From Batkoa obscura (taxonomy: Eukaryota; Entomophthoromycota; Entomophthoromycetes; Entomophthorales; Batkoaceae), in assembly GCA_030770535.1 (NCBI GenBank), contig JASVEC010000040.1, positions 62,001 through 126,000 on the forward strand: 64,000 nucleotides of DNA, in the 5' to 3' direction. Positions 1 through 13,597 of this stretch are shown in pieces. The position numbers and the translations under genes are program-made. The notes beneath the pieces are model-generated. The model worked only from the letters and a program-made list of their open reading frames with translations, ran no database searches and had not been told where the DNA came from. Within the stretch, counting starts at the first letter, position 1, and the number at the start of each line of letters is the position of its first letter.

Positions 1-634
1 AGTTTGTTTAATCTTTAATTTATGACTAGTTGAAGGTTATTTTGAATAAAAATTTACCAATTTTTAATTTATGTATTTAAGTGTTTGGTTGTCACTTTGT
101 TTATCTTACAATTTGCAAATAGTGTTATAAAAGGTGTATTTATATCAATCAAATAAATTAATGGAGTAAAACAAATCGAAAATTTGAGTTAAAAGTAATA
201 AATGTATTAAGAGTATGAATTTTATTTCCTTTTACTTATTTAATCTTTGAATATATAATTAAATACATTTTAATATATTGTATTATTCTATTAGAATTTT
301 TATCTTAGAACAAAAAGTAAACTAACTCTAATAGGCTAAAACGGAGTTAAACCAATAAAACCATAACAAAGTAAGCCAATAAAATTATACAACGGTAACA
401 GAACAAGGTGGCTTGAAAACATGTAAACTATTAAAAAAAGAGTTAAGAGTTAAGAACCAATTAAAGTTCAAGTTCTACATTACCACTATAATTAATATTA
501 AAAAATAGCTCCATTATAAAAACTTTAAACTAGTTTTAACAACTTTTTATAATTTTTTATCTTTATAAAAAAAATTGACTTATTTTTATCATTTATCTAA
601 ATTCAATTATTTTAATATTTAAAATTGATTAATT
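1..634. other. Intergenic, no gene seen
   Basis: AT-rich sequence upstream of the Rab6 gene. No convincing exon, tRNA or repeat was seen on either strand. The last ~100 bases are T/A runs that would hold the Rab6 promoter and 5' leader. Confidence 0.6.
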
Positions 635-1566
<932 letters not shown>

Positions 1567-1938
1567 TTGTGAATATGAGATCTTAAAATGTGCATATTAA
1601 TATTCAACTTTAATAAGAAAGAGTTTACCTAGAAATTTTATTTTGAAATTGAATTAAAAGGTGAAAAAAAGAATTAAATTTTATTAGAATAATAATTATA
1701 GTTTATCAATTTCTATTAATATTATTTTATTTATTTTTGATATGTTATTATTAGTACTGATATTAACATATACTTTTTTGCTATATATAAGTTTTTAGCT
1801 TAATTTAAAGGTTTAAGAATAAAAAATAATTTGCTTATTTAAAACAAAAATTGGATGAAGTCACTTCTAGAAAATTCATTCAAAATAGTTTATAAATATA
1901 TAAACAAAAACTATTCAATATTATTTTTAACACAAAAA
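1567..1938. other. Intergenic between Rab6 and HSP78
   Basis: About 370 AT-rich bases. It holds an alternative in-frame ATG for HSP78 at 1855, 28 codons upstream of the preferred start at 1939. Otherwise nothing was recognised. Confidence 0.5.
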
Positions 1939-4900
1939 ATGAGAACTTTATTAACTAAACAAAACAAACTTATAACACAAAGTATCAATAAAAAGAAACC
2001 AAGCATATTTGGTATTAATAGTATTGCTCTATTATCAACTATTAGAAGTAAAATTTATATTTTTAAATTCTTGATGTTATTAATTTTATTTAATAGATTA
2101 TAATTTGTTAAATCTTAATTATAAAGGTAGTGTCATTTAATATCAAATGACATATAGTTTAAACTAATTTATTAATAGATAATCTAAATTTAATAAAAAA
2201 TGAAAAGATCAATTTACGCTATATTAGCAGTAAGCAATTTATTAAATTAATTATTATATTTCAACTCTATTTTAATAGTGGGCCCTCAGCAACCTCAACC
2301 TTTAGCAAAAGGGGAAGCTTTAAAAAACTATGTAAAATCATTATTGTGTTAAATTAATAAACTAATTGATTTTAGTCAGTAGATTTAACAGATCTAGCCA
2401 TGCAAGGAAAGTTAGACCCAGTAATAGGAAGGGATGAAGAAATAAGAAGAGCTTTACAAGTGTAAGACTTAAAAAATCATTATTCAATATGGGTTTAATG
2501 ATCTCTACTAGTTTATCTCGAAGAACAAAAAATAATCCAGTTTTAGTTGGTGAAGCAGGGTAAATTAAAATAAGTTCGAAATTAATAGCTTATTTGTAAT
2601 TCCTATAGTGTTGGTAAAACAGCTATCATTGAAGGTTTGGCACTTCGAATTGTTAATGGGGAGGTACCTGATTCGATGAAAAATAAAAGGGTCATTGCTT
2701 TAGACTTAAGTGTAAGTTTACTTTGCTTATTGTTAACATTCTATTAATAAATTAAATAGGCATTAATTGCAGGTGCTAAATTTAGGTAAATATTAATATT
2801 ATAAATAAATAATTCAACTTTATCAATAATGAACAGAGGCGAATTTGAAGAAAGATTAAAAAGTGTATTAAAAGACGTAACGGAAAGCGAAGGCGAAATC
2901 ATCCTTTTTATTGATGAGCTTCATACTTTACTTGGTTTAGGTAAAGGAGATGGGGCAATGGATGCTGCTAATATGTTAAAGGTAGTATTGATTTAATATT
3001 TTGATTTAACATAAACTAATAAAATCAAATAGCCAGCTTTAGCTAGAGGCACTTTACATTGCTGTGGTGCAACAACATTAGATGAATATAGAAAAGTAAG
3101 CAAAGTTATAAAAATAGATCAAATTTTATTAGATAAAAAAAGTACATAGAAAAGGATCCAGCTTTAGCAAGAAGGTTCCAATCAGTTCTGGTAAACACAA
3201 ATTTATAAAACATTAGTATTTTTGTTTGATATTTTATTTCCATTCAGGTTACTGAGCCAACTGTTGAGGACACTATTGCTATTTTAAGAGGGTGTAAGTG
3301 TTTTATTATAATAATCTAATAATAATATATTAATCATTGTTCAACAGTGAAAGACAAATACGAAGTACACCATGGAGTTCAAATTGCTGACACAGCTTTA
3401 ATTTCAGCAGCTACCTATTCTCATAGATATGTTACTGATCGCTTTTTACCAGATAAGGTAAATTGTTAATAACAATAAGTGTGCTTAGTTAATTATTGTA
3501 TTAGGCCATCGACTTACTTGATGAAGCATGCTCTTCTTTACGTTTACAACAAGAAAGCAAACCCGAAGATATCGAAACATTAGACAGAGAAGTGATGAGA
3601 ATACAAATTCAATTAGAATCCCTCAAAAAGGAAACGGATATTAATTCAAATGAAATAAGAGAAAAATTGGTTAAAGAATTAAAAGAAAAAACAGATAGAT
3701 CACGTAAATTAACTGAAGTTTGGCAAGAAGAAAAAGAGAGATTACATAAAATTAAAGATTTAAAAATGAGATTAGATAAAGCAAAAACTGAATTAGAAAC
3801 AGCTGAAAGAGTAGCTAACTTAAGTCGAGCATCTGAGTTACGTTATGGTATTATACCTGAATTAGCATCTCAATTACCAAAAGAGGATAATGAAAATAAT
3901 CAAAATGGATTTCTACACGAAAGAGTTACTTCAGATGATATAGCTAAAGTAGTATCTAAAGCAACTGGGATACCGATTCAAAATTTAGTTAAAGGAGAAA
4001 AAGAAAAATTAGTCAACATGGAAGAAATATTATCAAAAAGAGTTATTGGGCAACCAGAGGCAATTAAATCAATAGCTGAAGTAGTTAGGTAATAATATAA
4101 TATAGTATACTATCGATACAAATTTAAATTTAATAAAGATAAATATAATGTTAATATAATTTTATAGATTAAATAGATCTGGACTACAAGATGAGAATAA
4201 ACCAATTGGCTCCTTTTTGTTTTTAGGACCAACAGGTGTAGGTAAAACAGAGTTATGTAAAACATTAGCCAAATTTTTATTTGATAATGAAAATGCCTTG
4301 ATTCGAGTTGATATGTCAGAATATATGGAAAAGTAAATTTATAATAATAATAATAATAATAATATACACTATAATATAACATAAATTATTATTATTATTA
4401 GTATTAATATTAATATAATTTTAGGTTCTCAGTATCTAGATTAATCGGTGCACCACCAGGTAATTTTACTTGATTATTTTAATTTATAATATTAATTTAA
4501 AATAAGGTTATGTTGGATATGATCAAGGAGGAGAATTAACAGAAGCAGTTCGAAGAAAACCTTATTCAGTTATCTTATTAGATGAAATGGAAAAAGCACA
4601 CAAAGATGTTTATAATTTATTATTACAAGTATTAGATGAAGGCCATTTGACCGATTCTCAAGGCAACAAAGTTGATTTTAGAAATAGTATTATTATTATG
4701 ACTTCTAACTTAGGAGCTGAAGAATATAATAATACTATGGATACAAATACTGTTCACAATAACGTATTGAGTATTGTTAAAAGTTATTTTTCACCAGAAT
4801 TTATAAATCGTATTGATGAAATGGTAATAATTTATTGATTTATTATATTACATATATTAATATATTAATTTTAGATTATATTTAACAAATTAGATTCCAA

Positions 4901-5318
4901 TTGTATGAAAGAAATAGTAAATGTAAGGTTAAATGAAGTACAAATTAGATTAGACAAATTACGAATGAAATTAATATGCGATGATGATGCTAAAAAATAT
5001 TTAATTGAAAACGGTTATGATTTTAATTATGGTAATAATTTAATAGCATTTTAATAATATTTTAATAATAATATTTTAATAATAATATTTTAATAATTTG
5101 TTTCATTTTTAATGTGCTATTTATTTATTATGTAATTTCTATTAGGTGCTCGTCCTTTAAATCGTCTCATTCAAAAATTAATACTTAATCCAATCGCTAA
5201 AATGATATTAGAAGGAACTTTAAAATACAAAGATACTATTTATTGTACTATTAAAGAGAATCAATTTATTATTGAGCACGATAATAGCAACGATAACAAT
5301 GACAATGGTAATAATTAA
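1939..5318 (+). CDS. HSP78: Mitochondrial Hsp78, ClpB-type AAA+ disaggregase
   Basis: Hexameric ATPase that, with mitochondrial Hsp70, dissolves protein aggregates in the matrix. About 19 exons. The first (1939-2047) encodes a basic, Ser/Thr/Leu-rich leader (MRTLLTKQ..., ...LLSTIRS), a plausible mitochondrial presequence. Two tiny exons (2097-2126, 2179-2229) then join in frame to VDLTDL...[18 protein letters not shown]-1 has Walker A GEAGVGKTA and Walker [19 protein letters not shown]. The middle coiled-coil region is the long exon at 3500-4090. AAA-2 has [38 protein letters not shown] and SPEFINRID. It lacks the bacterial ClpB N-domain, as Hsp78 does. Residues match yeast Hsp78 closely (for example [19 protein letters not shown]). 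An ATG at 1855 is an alternative start. It ends 27 bases from the end of convergent HIRA. Confidence 0.93.
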
Positions 5319-5345
5319 ATGGTATTATTATTATATTTTATTGTT

Positions 5346-7309
5346 TTATTCTTCCTCTATTTGTTGTAATAAATTAAAATATTCAAGGTATAAGTTTTGA
5401 AATTGATTATTTTTGCCTTTAAAAACAAATATTAATATTTTTGATATAATATTAAATAACTTTACTTATTATTGGTAATACTCCTTTTAACAACTTTCGT
5501 TTATTTAATCCCTATAAATTATAGTTTAAGATAAAGAGTATACTTAATATATAAACAATATTACTAATATAAAAGGATTATAATCTTCAGTATTAAGTTG
5601 ATTTAATTTAAACGGTGGTCCCAATAAAAAACTGAATAAATTTCTTAATTTAATTTCCATGTTATATTGGTTTAATTTATAGATTAGTTTAAATAAAGTA
5701 TTTTGATAATCTTTAATACTTCCTAATACTTCGGATGATATTAGTTCATTCTATATTAAACAAGATGTTAACGAAATGTTAATAAATATGTAATATATAA
5801 TAATAATTACCTCTAAATGAGAAATAGTAATTAATTTTAAATTATTATTATCAATTGAATTCTCTTTAATTTTTTTTAATATATTTTTATCCATCTCTAA
5901 TTTGATATTATTTTGAATATAAAAAAAAGAATTCAATTTTCCTTCCCTTTCATTTTTATTTTCTATTTCATTTTCATTGTTTTGTTGTATAACATTAGGC
6001 AAACAAGCAAAATTTTCCGAATGAATAAATTGATTTTCCATTAATTTAATCCAACACATTAAATTATTATTAAATGTAAATAAATTACCGTCCTTTAATA
6101 ATATAATTATTGAATTATTGTAAATAAATCCATTTTTAATTTCGTCTTTTTGTAATAGAGGTTGAACACTAATTCCACTTAATTTAACTATTTTTAATTT
6201 TAAATCCCTAAGAATAATTGAATAATGAAAAACGATTTAATATACTACTAATATCTTACCATAAATATAAAACACCCGATGATATAATACACATTAATAG
6301 ATTATCTTTAATATCCATAAAACAAGTCATAAATCCTAAGTGCAAAGTAGGTAATACTCTAATAGAATATAAAATATTATTATTATATAATAATAATTTA
6401 ATAATAATTTAATAGTGATTTACTTTATGCCATCTATTGAATAAACAATTAAGTCACCATTATCACATCCAACTACAATATACTCTTTTGAATATTTGAT
6501 TATATTAATATTGTTAAATAAGATATCTTCCCATAATACTTCATTTCCTTTTTTACATGTTATATAAACATAATCTAATAAAAAATAAACATCATTGTAC
6601 AATTATTATTATATTATATTATATTATATTATATTATATTATATCATTAATATTACCCTCTTCTATTTCCTTATTTTTACATTCAATTAATAAAGAAGAT
6701 TGATTTAAATTCAATTTAATTAATCGATTTATTGTTTTACTAGTTAATTGTAATTCCATTTTTTTACTTTGTAAAAAGGGATTAAATGGATTTAAATAAA
6801 TTATTTCTTTTTCCTATTAAAAATCAATATCAATTAATTAATTTTATATTATTATTATTATTGTTATTATATTATGTAATAAAATTACTTTATCATTATT
6901 ATTCATATTGATAAAATTTCTTTTTATACTTTTTATCTTTTTATATTTTTCTATCCTTTCTTTTTCTATACTAGTTAAAAATAAGGTAGCATCTTTTGAA
7001 TTAAATTCTATTATTTCCTTTGTTTCTTTATTTTCTTTTTCATTGAATTTTAAATTATTTTCTACTATATTGTTTGTTTCTTTATTTTCTTTTAAATTCA
7101 TTATACTTGATCCACTAATATAATCAATTATTTTATTATTTATTATTTATCATTACCATTATTATTAAACTTACATATTCCCTACAAAGGTAGGTTGTAC
7201 TCGTTTTTTGTTGTTTTTTATTGTTGTTATTTGTGAATTATTATTATTATTGCCATTTATTATAGCTGTGGTTGTATTATTTGATATAGTTGTAGTGGGA
7301 CTATTTATT

Positions 7310-7361
<52 letters not shown>

Positions 7362-8055
7362 GTTGTTTAAGAATATCAATATTACTGTTATCAATGTTAA
7401 CTTTTGATTCAATATTTAATAATTGATGAGATGACGGTAATAAAATATCTTCTTTTTTCATATAATCATCTTTTTCATTTTCCTGTTTATTATAAATATT
7501 ATATTTAATATTAATGTCTATTATTGCTATATTTTATACTTTAACTTACATTATTAATTGGTACTCCCAATTCTTTTTCATTAAATATAAAAAAACAAAT
7601 GGTACCATCATCTGAACAAGCTACTAATTTATAACCATCAGAGCTCCTAAATAAAATATTTGATATTATTGTATGATATATTATTTAATCATTACCAACT
7701 AAGATCTTTAATACTAGCAGTAGTGACAGTCATAGTAGCTACTAAAGGCCTTGAAGAAATATTGGACCATATAGTAATTGTTTGATCTTGTCCTGCTAAT
7801 GCGCAATAACATATCTTTACTTCTGTTTTATCAATTTTAAAATTTCTTGGATTAAATAACTATTGATTTATCATCATTATTGTGTATTTTTATAATATCA
7901 TTATTGTTTAAACTTACAGATACTTCAATTGCCCTTGTATGTCCTGAAAATATGATTCCTTCTTTAAAATCTTCCCTTTTTAATAAGGCTACTACTGGTG
8001 AATCATTACACATTATATTCGACGTACATAAATGAGATCCATTTGGTGTCCAACT

Positions 8056-8087
<32 letters not shown>

Positions 8088-9172
8088 TATTTATAAGTTA
8101 TTATGGTAATATCTAATTTACCTTAATCTTTGAAAGAAACTACCTTGCTTTTTTTTGGTTTGAAAATCTCTAGTTGCTTTAACTTTCCAATCATTAATTT
8201 GCCAAATAGTAACTCTTTGATCATCGGACTAAATATAAGTGTTAAATGAAAAATTCTTAATAAATAACAATTCGTTCTTACTTGAGCAGCTAAATACTCA
8301 TTTAAAGGATCAAAAGCAATACCTTTTACCGGCGTTTGTAGTGAAATAACTTTAAAATTTTCTGTATGAATTTTCAATTTAAATTAATATTTTTAATAAA
8401 TATTCAAAAATTTTACCAAAGTTTTTCCATATAATTATAGTTGAATCCATACTACAAGATACTAAATATTGATTATCTTTTGACCATGCAAGTCCCATAA
8501 TATCTAATTAAAGTCACTTTTAAATTTTGAGCTTATATTTATATTTATATTTACCTAAATGATGACCAGCTAACCTTCTAATAACTTTCCAATTTTCAAT
8601 ATTATTATTTTCTTCACCAAATGTTTGCATTGACATTGTATTTCTAATATTTAATAAACAATTAATATGAACAGAAATTATCTATATCATTTACTCTTTT
8701 TCTTTTTCCCAAATCAATATAATTTTATCATCTGCCCCAGAGGCTAAATATTTACCTCCTTTGTTACTCCATCTTACACAATTAACTGATCCTGTTTCAT
8801 TAATTTTTTACTAAATATTATGCTATTGATTATTTCAGTTTGTTTACCTTCATGTCGAAGTAAAGTAGCTAACAATTTATCTTTATCCTCTGTATTATTA
8901 TTTGATTCTATATTTTCAATGTCCCAAATATTGATTTTTCGATCTTAGTATTAAATTAATACTAATACTTTTAAGTTTGTATTTAATTTACCATAACCTC
9001 CAGTAGCTAATCTTTTACCGTCTGGATGTATATCAATGGAACATATCGCACTTGGAAATGAACTATTTGAATCTAATAATTAGATAATTTTAAAACTTAA
9101 TTGTATTTTTATTGTCATAAATTTATCATAATTACTAGAATGAGCAATTGAGTTTGGATATATTATTTTCAT
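5346..9172 (-). CDS. HIR1: Histone chaperone HIRA / Hir1 (WD40)
   Basis: HIRA deposits H3-H4 outside S phase and silences histone genes and repeats. The first exon ([13 protein letters not shown]) leads to an N-terminal WD40 propeller: [103 protein letters not shown]. These follow the human HIRA order. The middle is N-rich and disordered, with a 16-17 residue poly-Asn run from an ATT tract. The C-terminal Hira domain ends [16 protein letters not shown] then [15 protein letters not shown], matching HIRA's LRKHxLLxELLPxIGQN..FQRL. More than ten short introns interrupt it, some made of (ATT)n or (TTATA)n. Exon limits in the middle are approximate. Confidence 0.92.
6601..6645. repeat. (TTATA)n microsatellite
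   Basis: About eight tandem copies of a 5-bp unit lying in an intron-like gap of the HIRA gene. Confidence 0.85.
7311..7361. repeat. (ATT)n trinucleotide tract coding poly-Asn
   Basis: Sixteen to seventeen tandem ATT units on the plus strand. On the minus strand they read AAT and encode the polyasparagine run in the disordered middle of HIRA. Shorter (AAT)n runs occur near 4341-4365 and 8056-8083 in introns. Confidence 0.9.
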
Positions 9173-9386
9173 CAAAAAGGTATTTAAAAAGATTAAAAAG
9201 GAATCAAATTTTTTAATTAAATTATACAATTTTTATTTTAATAGACTATTAAATGTGACGTTTTTATTTTATTTTTTATTCTATTAATTTTTAAACTTAA
9301 AAATTGAACAAAAATGCGAAATCAAAGTTAATAAAATAAGAATAAAATAAGAACAATAAGTATGTTAAAATTAATAATTATTTTAT

Positions 9387-9797
9387 TTAATATTTCTTCT
9401 TATTATTAGTTTGATATTTAGTAGAAACAATATCAATATATTTTGTTAATTCAGAAGTAATACTATCTCCCATATATTCTTCTTTAAGTTGACCAGTTTG
9501 ATAAACATTAATAGTAGGGAAACCAACAATTTTATTCTTTTTACAAAGATCAGGTAATGCTTTACAATCAACTGTAGCAAAATGAAAACCTCGATCTTTA
9601 CCATCTTTTGCTTTGGCTTCAGTACTTTCCTTCCATGGCCCTAACATCATTTTGGAATACTTACATGTTGGTGAATAATACATTATTAACCAATTACCAC
9701 TACCTACTTCTTTATCAAAATTCTCACTTGTTAAAGTCAATTGATGAGCGGATATAATAGATAATAATGATAATGTAAAAGTATTAAATAATTTCAT
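9387..9797 (-). CDS. Small secreted thioredoxin-fold (PDI-like) protein
   Basis: Single-exon protein of 136 residues. The first ~17 residues (MKLFNTFTLSLLSIISA) form a signal peptide. A single thioredoxin-like domain follows: LTSENFDKEVGSGNWLIMYYSPTC with active site C-K-Y-S, a VDCKALPDLCKKNKIVGFPTI segment containing the conserved cis-proline strand, and YMGDSITSELTKYI. The active site keeps only the first cysteine (CXXS), so it may act in mixed-disulfide exchange or binding, not oxidation. The tail is basic (NNKKKY) with no HDEL/KDEL, so ER retention is not evident; the protein may be secreted or vacuolar. It resembles a lone PDI domain. The exact family is not recognised. Confidence 0.75.
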   Translation of the reverse strand: MKLFNTFTLSLLSIISAHQLTLTSENFDKEVGSGNWLIMYYSPTCKYSKMMLGPWKESTEAKAKDGKDRGFHFATVDCKALPDLCKKNKIVGFPTINVYQTGQLKEEYMGDSITSELTKYIDIVSTKYQTNNKKKY

Positions 9798-10840
9798 TGT
9801 TGTTGAGTTATAATATTAATTTTAATATGTTAATTGAAATAGCACTGCTTTTTTCCTATTATTTATAAGTTTATATTTTTATTTTAAATTTAGTTTGACC
9901 TTGTTTTTATACTATTTTAAAGTCATTAATTTAATTTTAATAGTTACCCGATTAATTTGATTTATAAATAAATTTAAATCCTCATCTTTTTTATTTATTC
10001 ATATTAATTTAAAAGTAATACCAACTAAAACTATATTATTAATAAAGACACATAATATCTAATAGCTAGACCTTAAAAAAATTAACTCACTTTTAAATTA
10101 AATGCTAGATAAATTACTTAATAAGTAAATTCTCTTAACTTTGTAATTTTTATTTAGTTCCGCTTAAAGAGCCCTCATTTAATGAATTTAAAATTAATAT
10201 TTTTTATTTTAAAGGTTTTAAACTTATTAACTAGGATTATTATTTGATTAAACAATAAATTAATATATTAAACTTATCCTCTAATTCATTTTTTATTTTT
10301 GAATATTATCTATTTATCTATTTATAAATATTTTAGTTAATACCATGTCTTTACTTTGTTTAAAAGTGGGATTTTTATAAATTTTTAAAGCAAAAAAGTA
10401 ATATTTTCATAGTTTAAATCACTTTTGTACATATATAATTATTAAAGCTGTTAACCTAGTCAATACATTAGATTACTTACTCAAAAATGAATAAAAAATA
10501 CAAAAAAGAATATTAATCTTAAGTTATATAATTTACTAAGGGTGTCGTAATGAGATATTATTTAAAAGTAAACATTAAACTAAAGTAAATAAAATTTGAT
10601 TATTTTATTTCATCAATCTTTAATTTTATAAACCTTTATAAGAGTTATGAGATTACTAGGAGTAGTTTATCAAAATAAAGAAATGAAATTAATGAAAAGA
10701 TAGACTAATATTTTTTTAAGTTTTTCTAATTCCTTAACAATATTATACCTTTATTCCGTTCCGACTAAATACTTTGGTATATAATATCTATTAATATCTT
10801 CATTATTAATTATCTTTTCAAGTATGTATGTAAAATAATA

Positions 10841-10942
10841 TATGAGGATGTATTTTTTATTTAAGAATTTTACTAATAAACTTTCTATTCAAATAGCGTT
10901 TAAGAAGTGGAAAAGTAGTGAAAGCAAAAAAAACATCCCCAT
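10841..10942 (+). mobile_element. MITE-like repeat copy 1
   Basis: A ~102-bp member of the family with imperfect terminal inverted repeats (TAtGGGGATGTATTTTT at one end, the complement of TATGGGAGTGTTTTTTT at the other). Core features are AAGAATTTTACTAA, an AGCGxTTAA motif and a GAAG/GAAAGC box. No coding capacity. Confidence 0.8.
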
Positions 10943-11140
10943 GTTGTATTTATATACTCTCTATCTTCCTTTTGCTCAAGCATAGGTGTTCTGATATAAT
11001 TTTCAAATACTGCTAATTCTAACTTGTTGCCTAAACCAAATGATTTATCCTAACTTTTGCTTATTTTATGTAGATAATTACAAAATTCCATTACTTAACA
11101 CATTATCTTACAGTTATTGAGTATCACATATCATTCCCCA

Positions 11141-11247
11141 ATAGTGGGAGTGTTTTTTTGGCTTCATTACTTTTTCTATCTTTTAAGCACTATTTGAGCG
11201 GAAAAGTTATCAGCAAAATTCTTAAACACAAAAATACATCCCTAGTA
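11141..11247 (-). mobile_element. MITE-like repeat copy 2
   Basis: Inverse orientation to copy 1: begins GTGGGAGTGTTTTTTTGGC, contains TTTTAAGCACTATTTGAGCG and ends AAAATACATCCCTAGTA. Same family by core and both ends. Confidence 0.85.
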
Positions 11248-11838
11248 TTAATTTTATCTCCATTTATATCTAAGTTAATAATAGCTATAAACTTTTTAGT
11301 TTTTAAATAATATTTATACCCTTTTATTACAATATTATCGTCTCCTTACATTATTGTAATTATGATATGAACTTATTCTTTTTTAATTAAGGTTTGGTAT
11401 TTGTAGTATAAAAGTATTTATAGTAAATTTAAAACAATAAAAGGTAAGAGGCTTATGAAAACAATTACTTTTGTTTACTTGATAATACTAATTATAAATC
11501 AAAACATTTTGAAAACACTTTTGAATTAGATTATTGGCATTAAATTAGTTGATATTTACTTTATATTAAGCAAATCAATATTATCATAATATTTAATAAA
11601 ATATTAAAATTATACAAGTAGATTTTATCTATATTAAATAAAAATAACAAAATTAACTTTTAATACCCTTAAACAAACTATAATAGTTAAATTAATTTTT
11701 ATCAGCAGTATTTATTTAAATAAATTTTTAGCAGCCATAATACAATCCAGCTCATTGCTATTAATTCAAAATTAATATGCAAAAAATAATTCAATAAGTA
11801 ATTACCAATGTTACTTTTCAATTAGTCAGTTGAATAAA

Positions 11839-13597
11839 CTATTTCCCATTTCTGATTCCAAGTATAGCACTTGCTTCTTCCTTTACATACGCATGTGCAC
11901 TTTCAGTAATTACCATCATTTTTTTTTCTCTATTAGCCCATAATACACCTCCATAACTTTTAGCAATTTCATAAACAGCAATAAAATCTTGAGGGCGGGC
12001 AAATCCCTTCCATAATTTACCAGAACTTGAATGTACTCGATTCTTTTCAATTTCCCATAACTTTATTTGATCTACAACTGTCAATGGAAGGATTGGGTTT
12101 TCTTTTCTCATTATTGGATGTGCATGTGATTCTAAATAATGGATAATTTGATCAGCAGTAATTCCATGACTGAAAGCTTTACGTACAGAATCACGATCCA
12201 AATAACCAGCTACCATATTCTCATATCTGTTTTTAAGTCCCATAAATAAGTTTAAAATAGCAACTTGAAGTTGTGATTTGGTGTAAGCATAAATTCTATA
12301 ATTTGTTTCTACTATCAAGGTACCAGGTTGGCCACTTAAAATATTTAATTCATCTTTAAGCTCATCAGGTGCTTCTAAAGGTGAATCGCCTTTGCGTAGA
12401 GTGCTATCTAGCCCCCCAGACATCAATGAAGTTGCCATAAGAGTAGGATAAAACATTTTTGGATCTTCTTCATTTTGATATATCACACCATATTTTGAAA
12501 GATCATGTAGCATCTTTCGTTGTGCTGGATTTAATGCTGAAATTAAGTAGCCTTTACCAAATTCTAATGATGCCAATAAGAAATAAAATTGAAGCACTTC
12601 AACTTGTTCAATTTTACGTTCTCCCCTTTCTTCACTACTAACCATTGAAAGATATTGAAGCAAAAATATCCAAGTTTGTGCAACTACATCTTTTAAAAGG
12701 AATTGAAACCCACGATTTGTAATTTTCGTATCTCCTTCTCTGTAAAATATTAATATAATTTAAATGATTAAATGTATTATCCAACTTTTTTGACATTAAA
12801 CCAGAATTACGTAGAAGGTTAACTACTTTTGGAGAAACGGTTCACCATCTCTAGATCCCACCATATAATGTAAAATAGCCTTAATAAAATATTAATTGGG
12901 CCAAATTCACAAATCAAAATATACCTCTCTACTTTTTTCTGCAAATCTATCTAATACCTCAATAGAAGGCTTTATCTTATCATTCAAATTTGATGATTTA
13001 CCAAAGCTTGAGTCGCTACACCTTTAAATTGTAAATTAACATAAATCTGGAATTTAATCTTAGCTTACCCACCACATAAAGCATTCTTGAAAGAGCTCCT
13101 AAATATGCGGTTCATGTGAATATATTTTTTATCGTTATCTCTTTGTTCTTTTGAATCGCCTGGCTTTGATTTTGATTTAATCAAGATTTTCAATTTCGCT
13201 GCATTTTTAAGAGCAATTTGAACCTCACTATAAATTTAGTTTAAATATTAAAATTTATAGTTATTTACCCAGCTGCTTTAAGGTGAAACCAAGAAAAAAC
13301 AGTGGTGATTTCAACTTGATCTTCAGAAAATAGTAGAGACATAACTAGTTGTTTAGCTAGAGGTGTTAATAATCTATTTTAAAAGGATTAATTGTTTACA
13401 AGGCAAATAAGTTAAATTTGCTACCTATAAATAGCCAAACAAGAAGATGGCTCTTTAAATAATTTACTAAAAGTACGAGAGTTAAGCGAAAATAAATAGC
13501 TTTGAATATTGTCATGAAGCTCGTTATATCTCATAGTTGAACTACGTTCCTTCCTTTTTAAATTTCCGTTAGTTGAATCCCTGGCTTCTACTGACAT
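11839..13597 (-). CDS. TFB2: TFIIH subunit Tfb2 (p52/GTF2H4)
   Basis: Core TFIIH subunit that anchors and stimulates the XPB helicase in transcription initiation and nucleotide excision repair. It matches yeast Tfb2 along its length: SSCLAIYRLLTPLAKQLV near the N terminus, FRSSFKNALCGG, AILHYMVGS, then a long last exon with VEVLQFYFLLASLEFGKGYLISAL, LIVETNYRIYAYTKSQLQVAIL, ITADQIIHYLESHAHP, LPLTVVDQIKLWEIEKNRV and a C-terminal Tfb5-binding region (YGGVLWANREKKMMVIT). About six short introns lie in the 5' half. The start chosen gives a short Ser/Lys-rich leader (MSVEARDSTNGN) before MRYNELHDNIQSYLFSL; the second ATG is an alternative. It ends in NGK with the stop at 11839-11841. Confidence 0.94.

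Larger units (their letters stand above)
9798..11838. other. Long intergenic gap with two MITE copies
   Basis: About 2 kb with no supportable gene between two minus-strand genes. It holds MITE copies at 10841-10942 and 11141-11247. The rest is A/T-rich sequence full of stops in all frames. Confidence 0.6.

Noticed and set aside
4110-4382. Minus-strand frame rich in Tyr
   Set aside because: It lies across HSP78 exons and introns in the opposite strand; Tyr run comes from an (AAT)n intron tract.
6908-7426. Plus-strand hydrophobic frames with poly-Leu
   Set aside because: Antisense shadows of the HIRA poly-Asn region.
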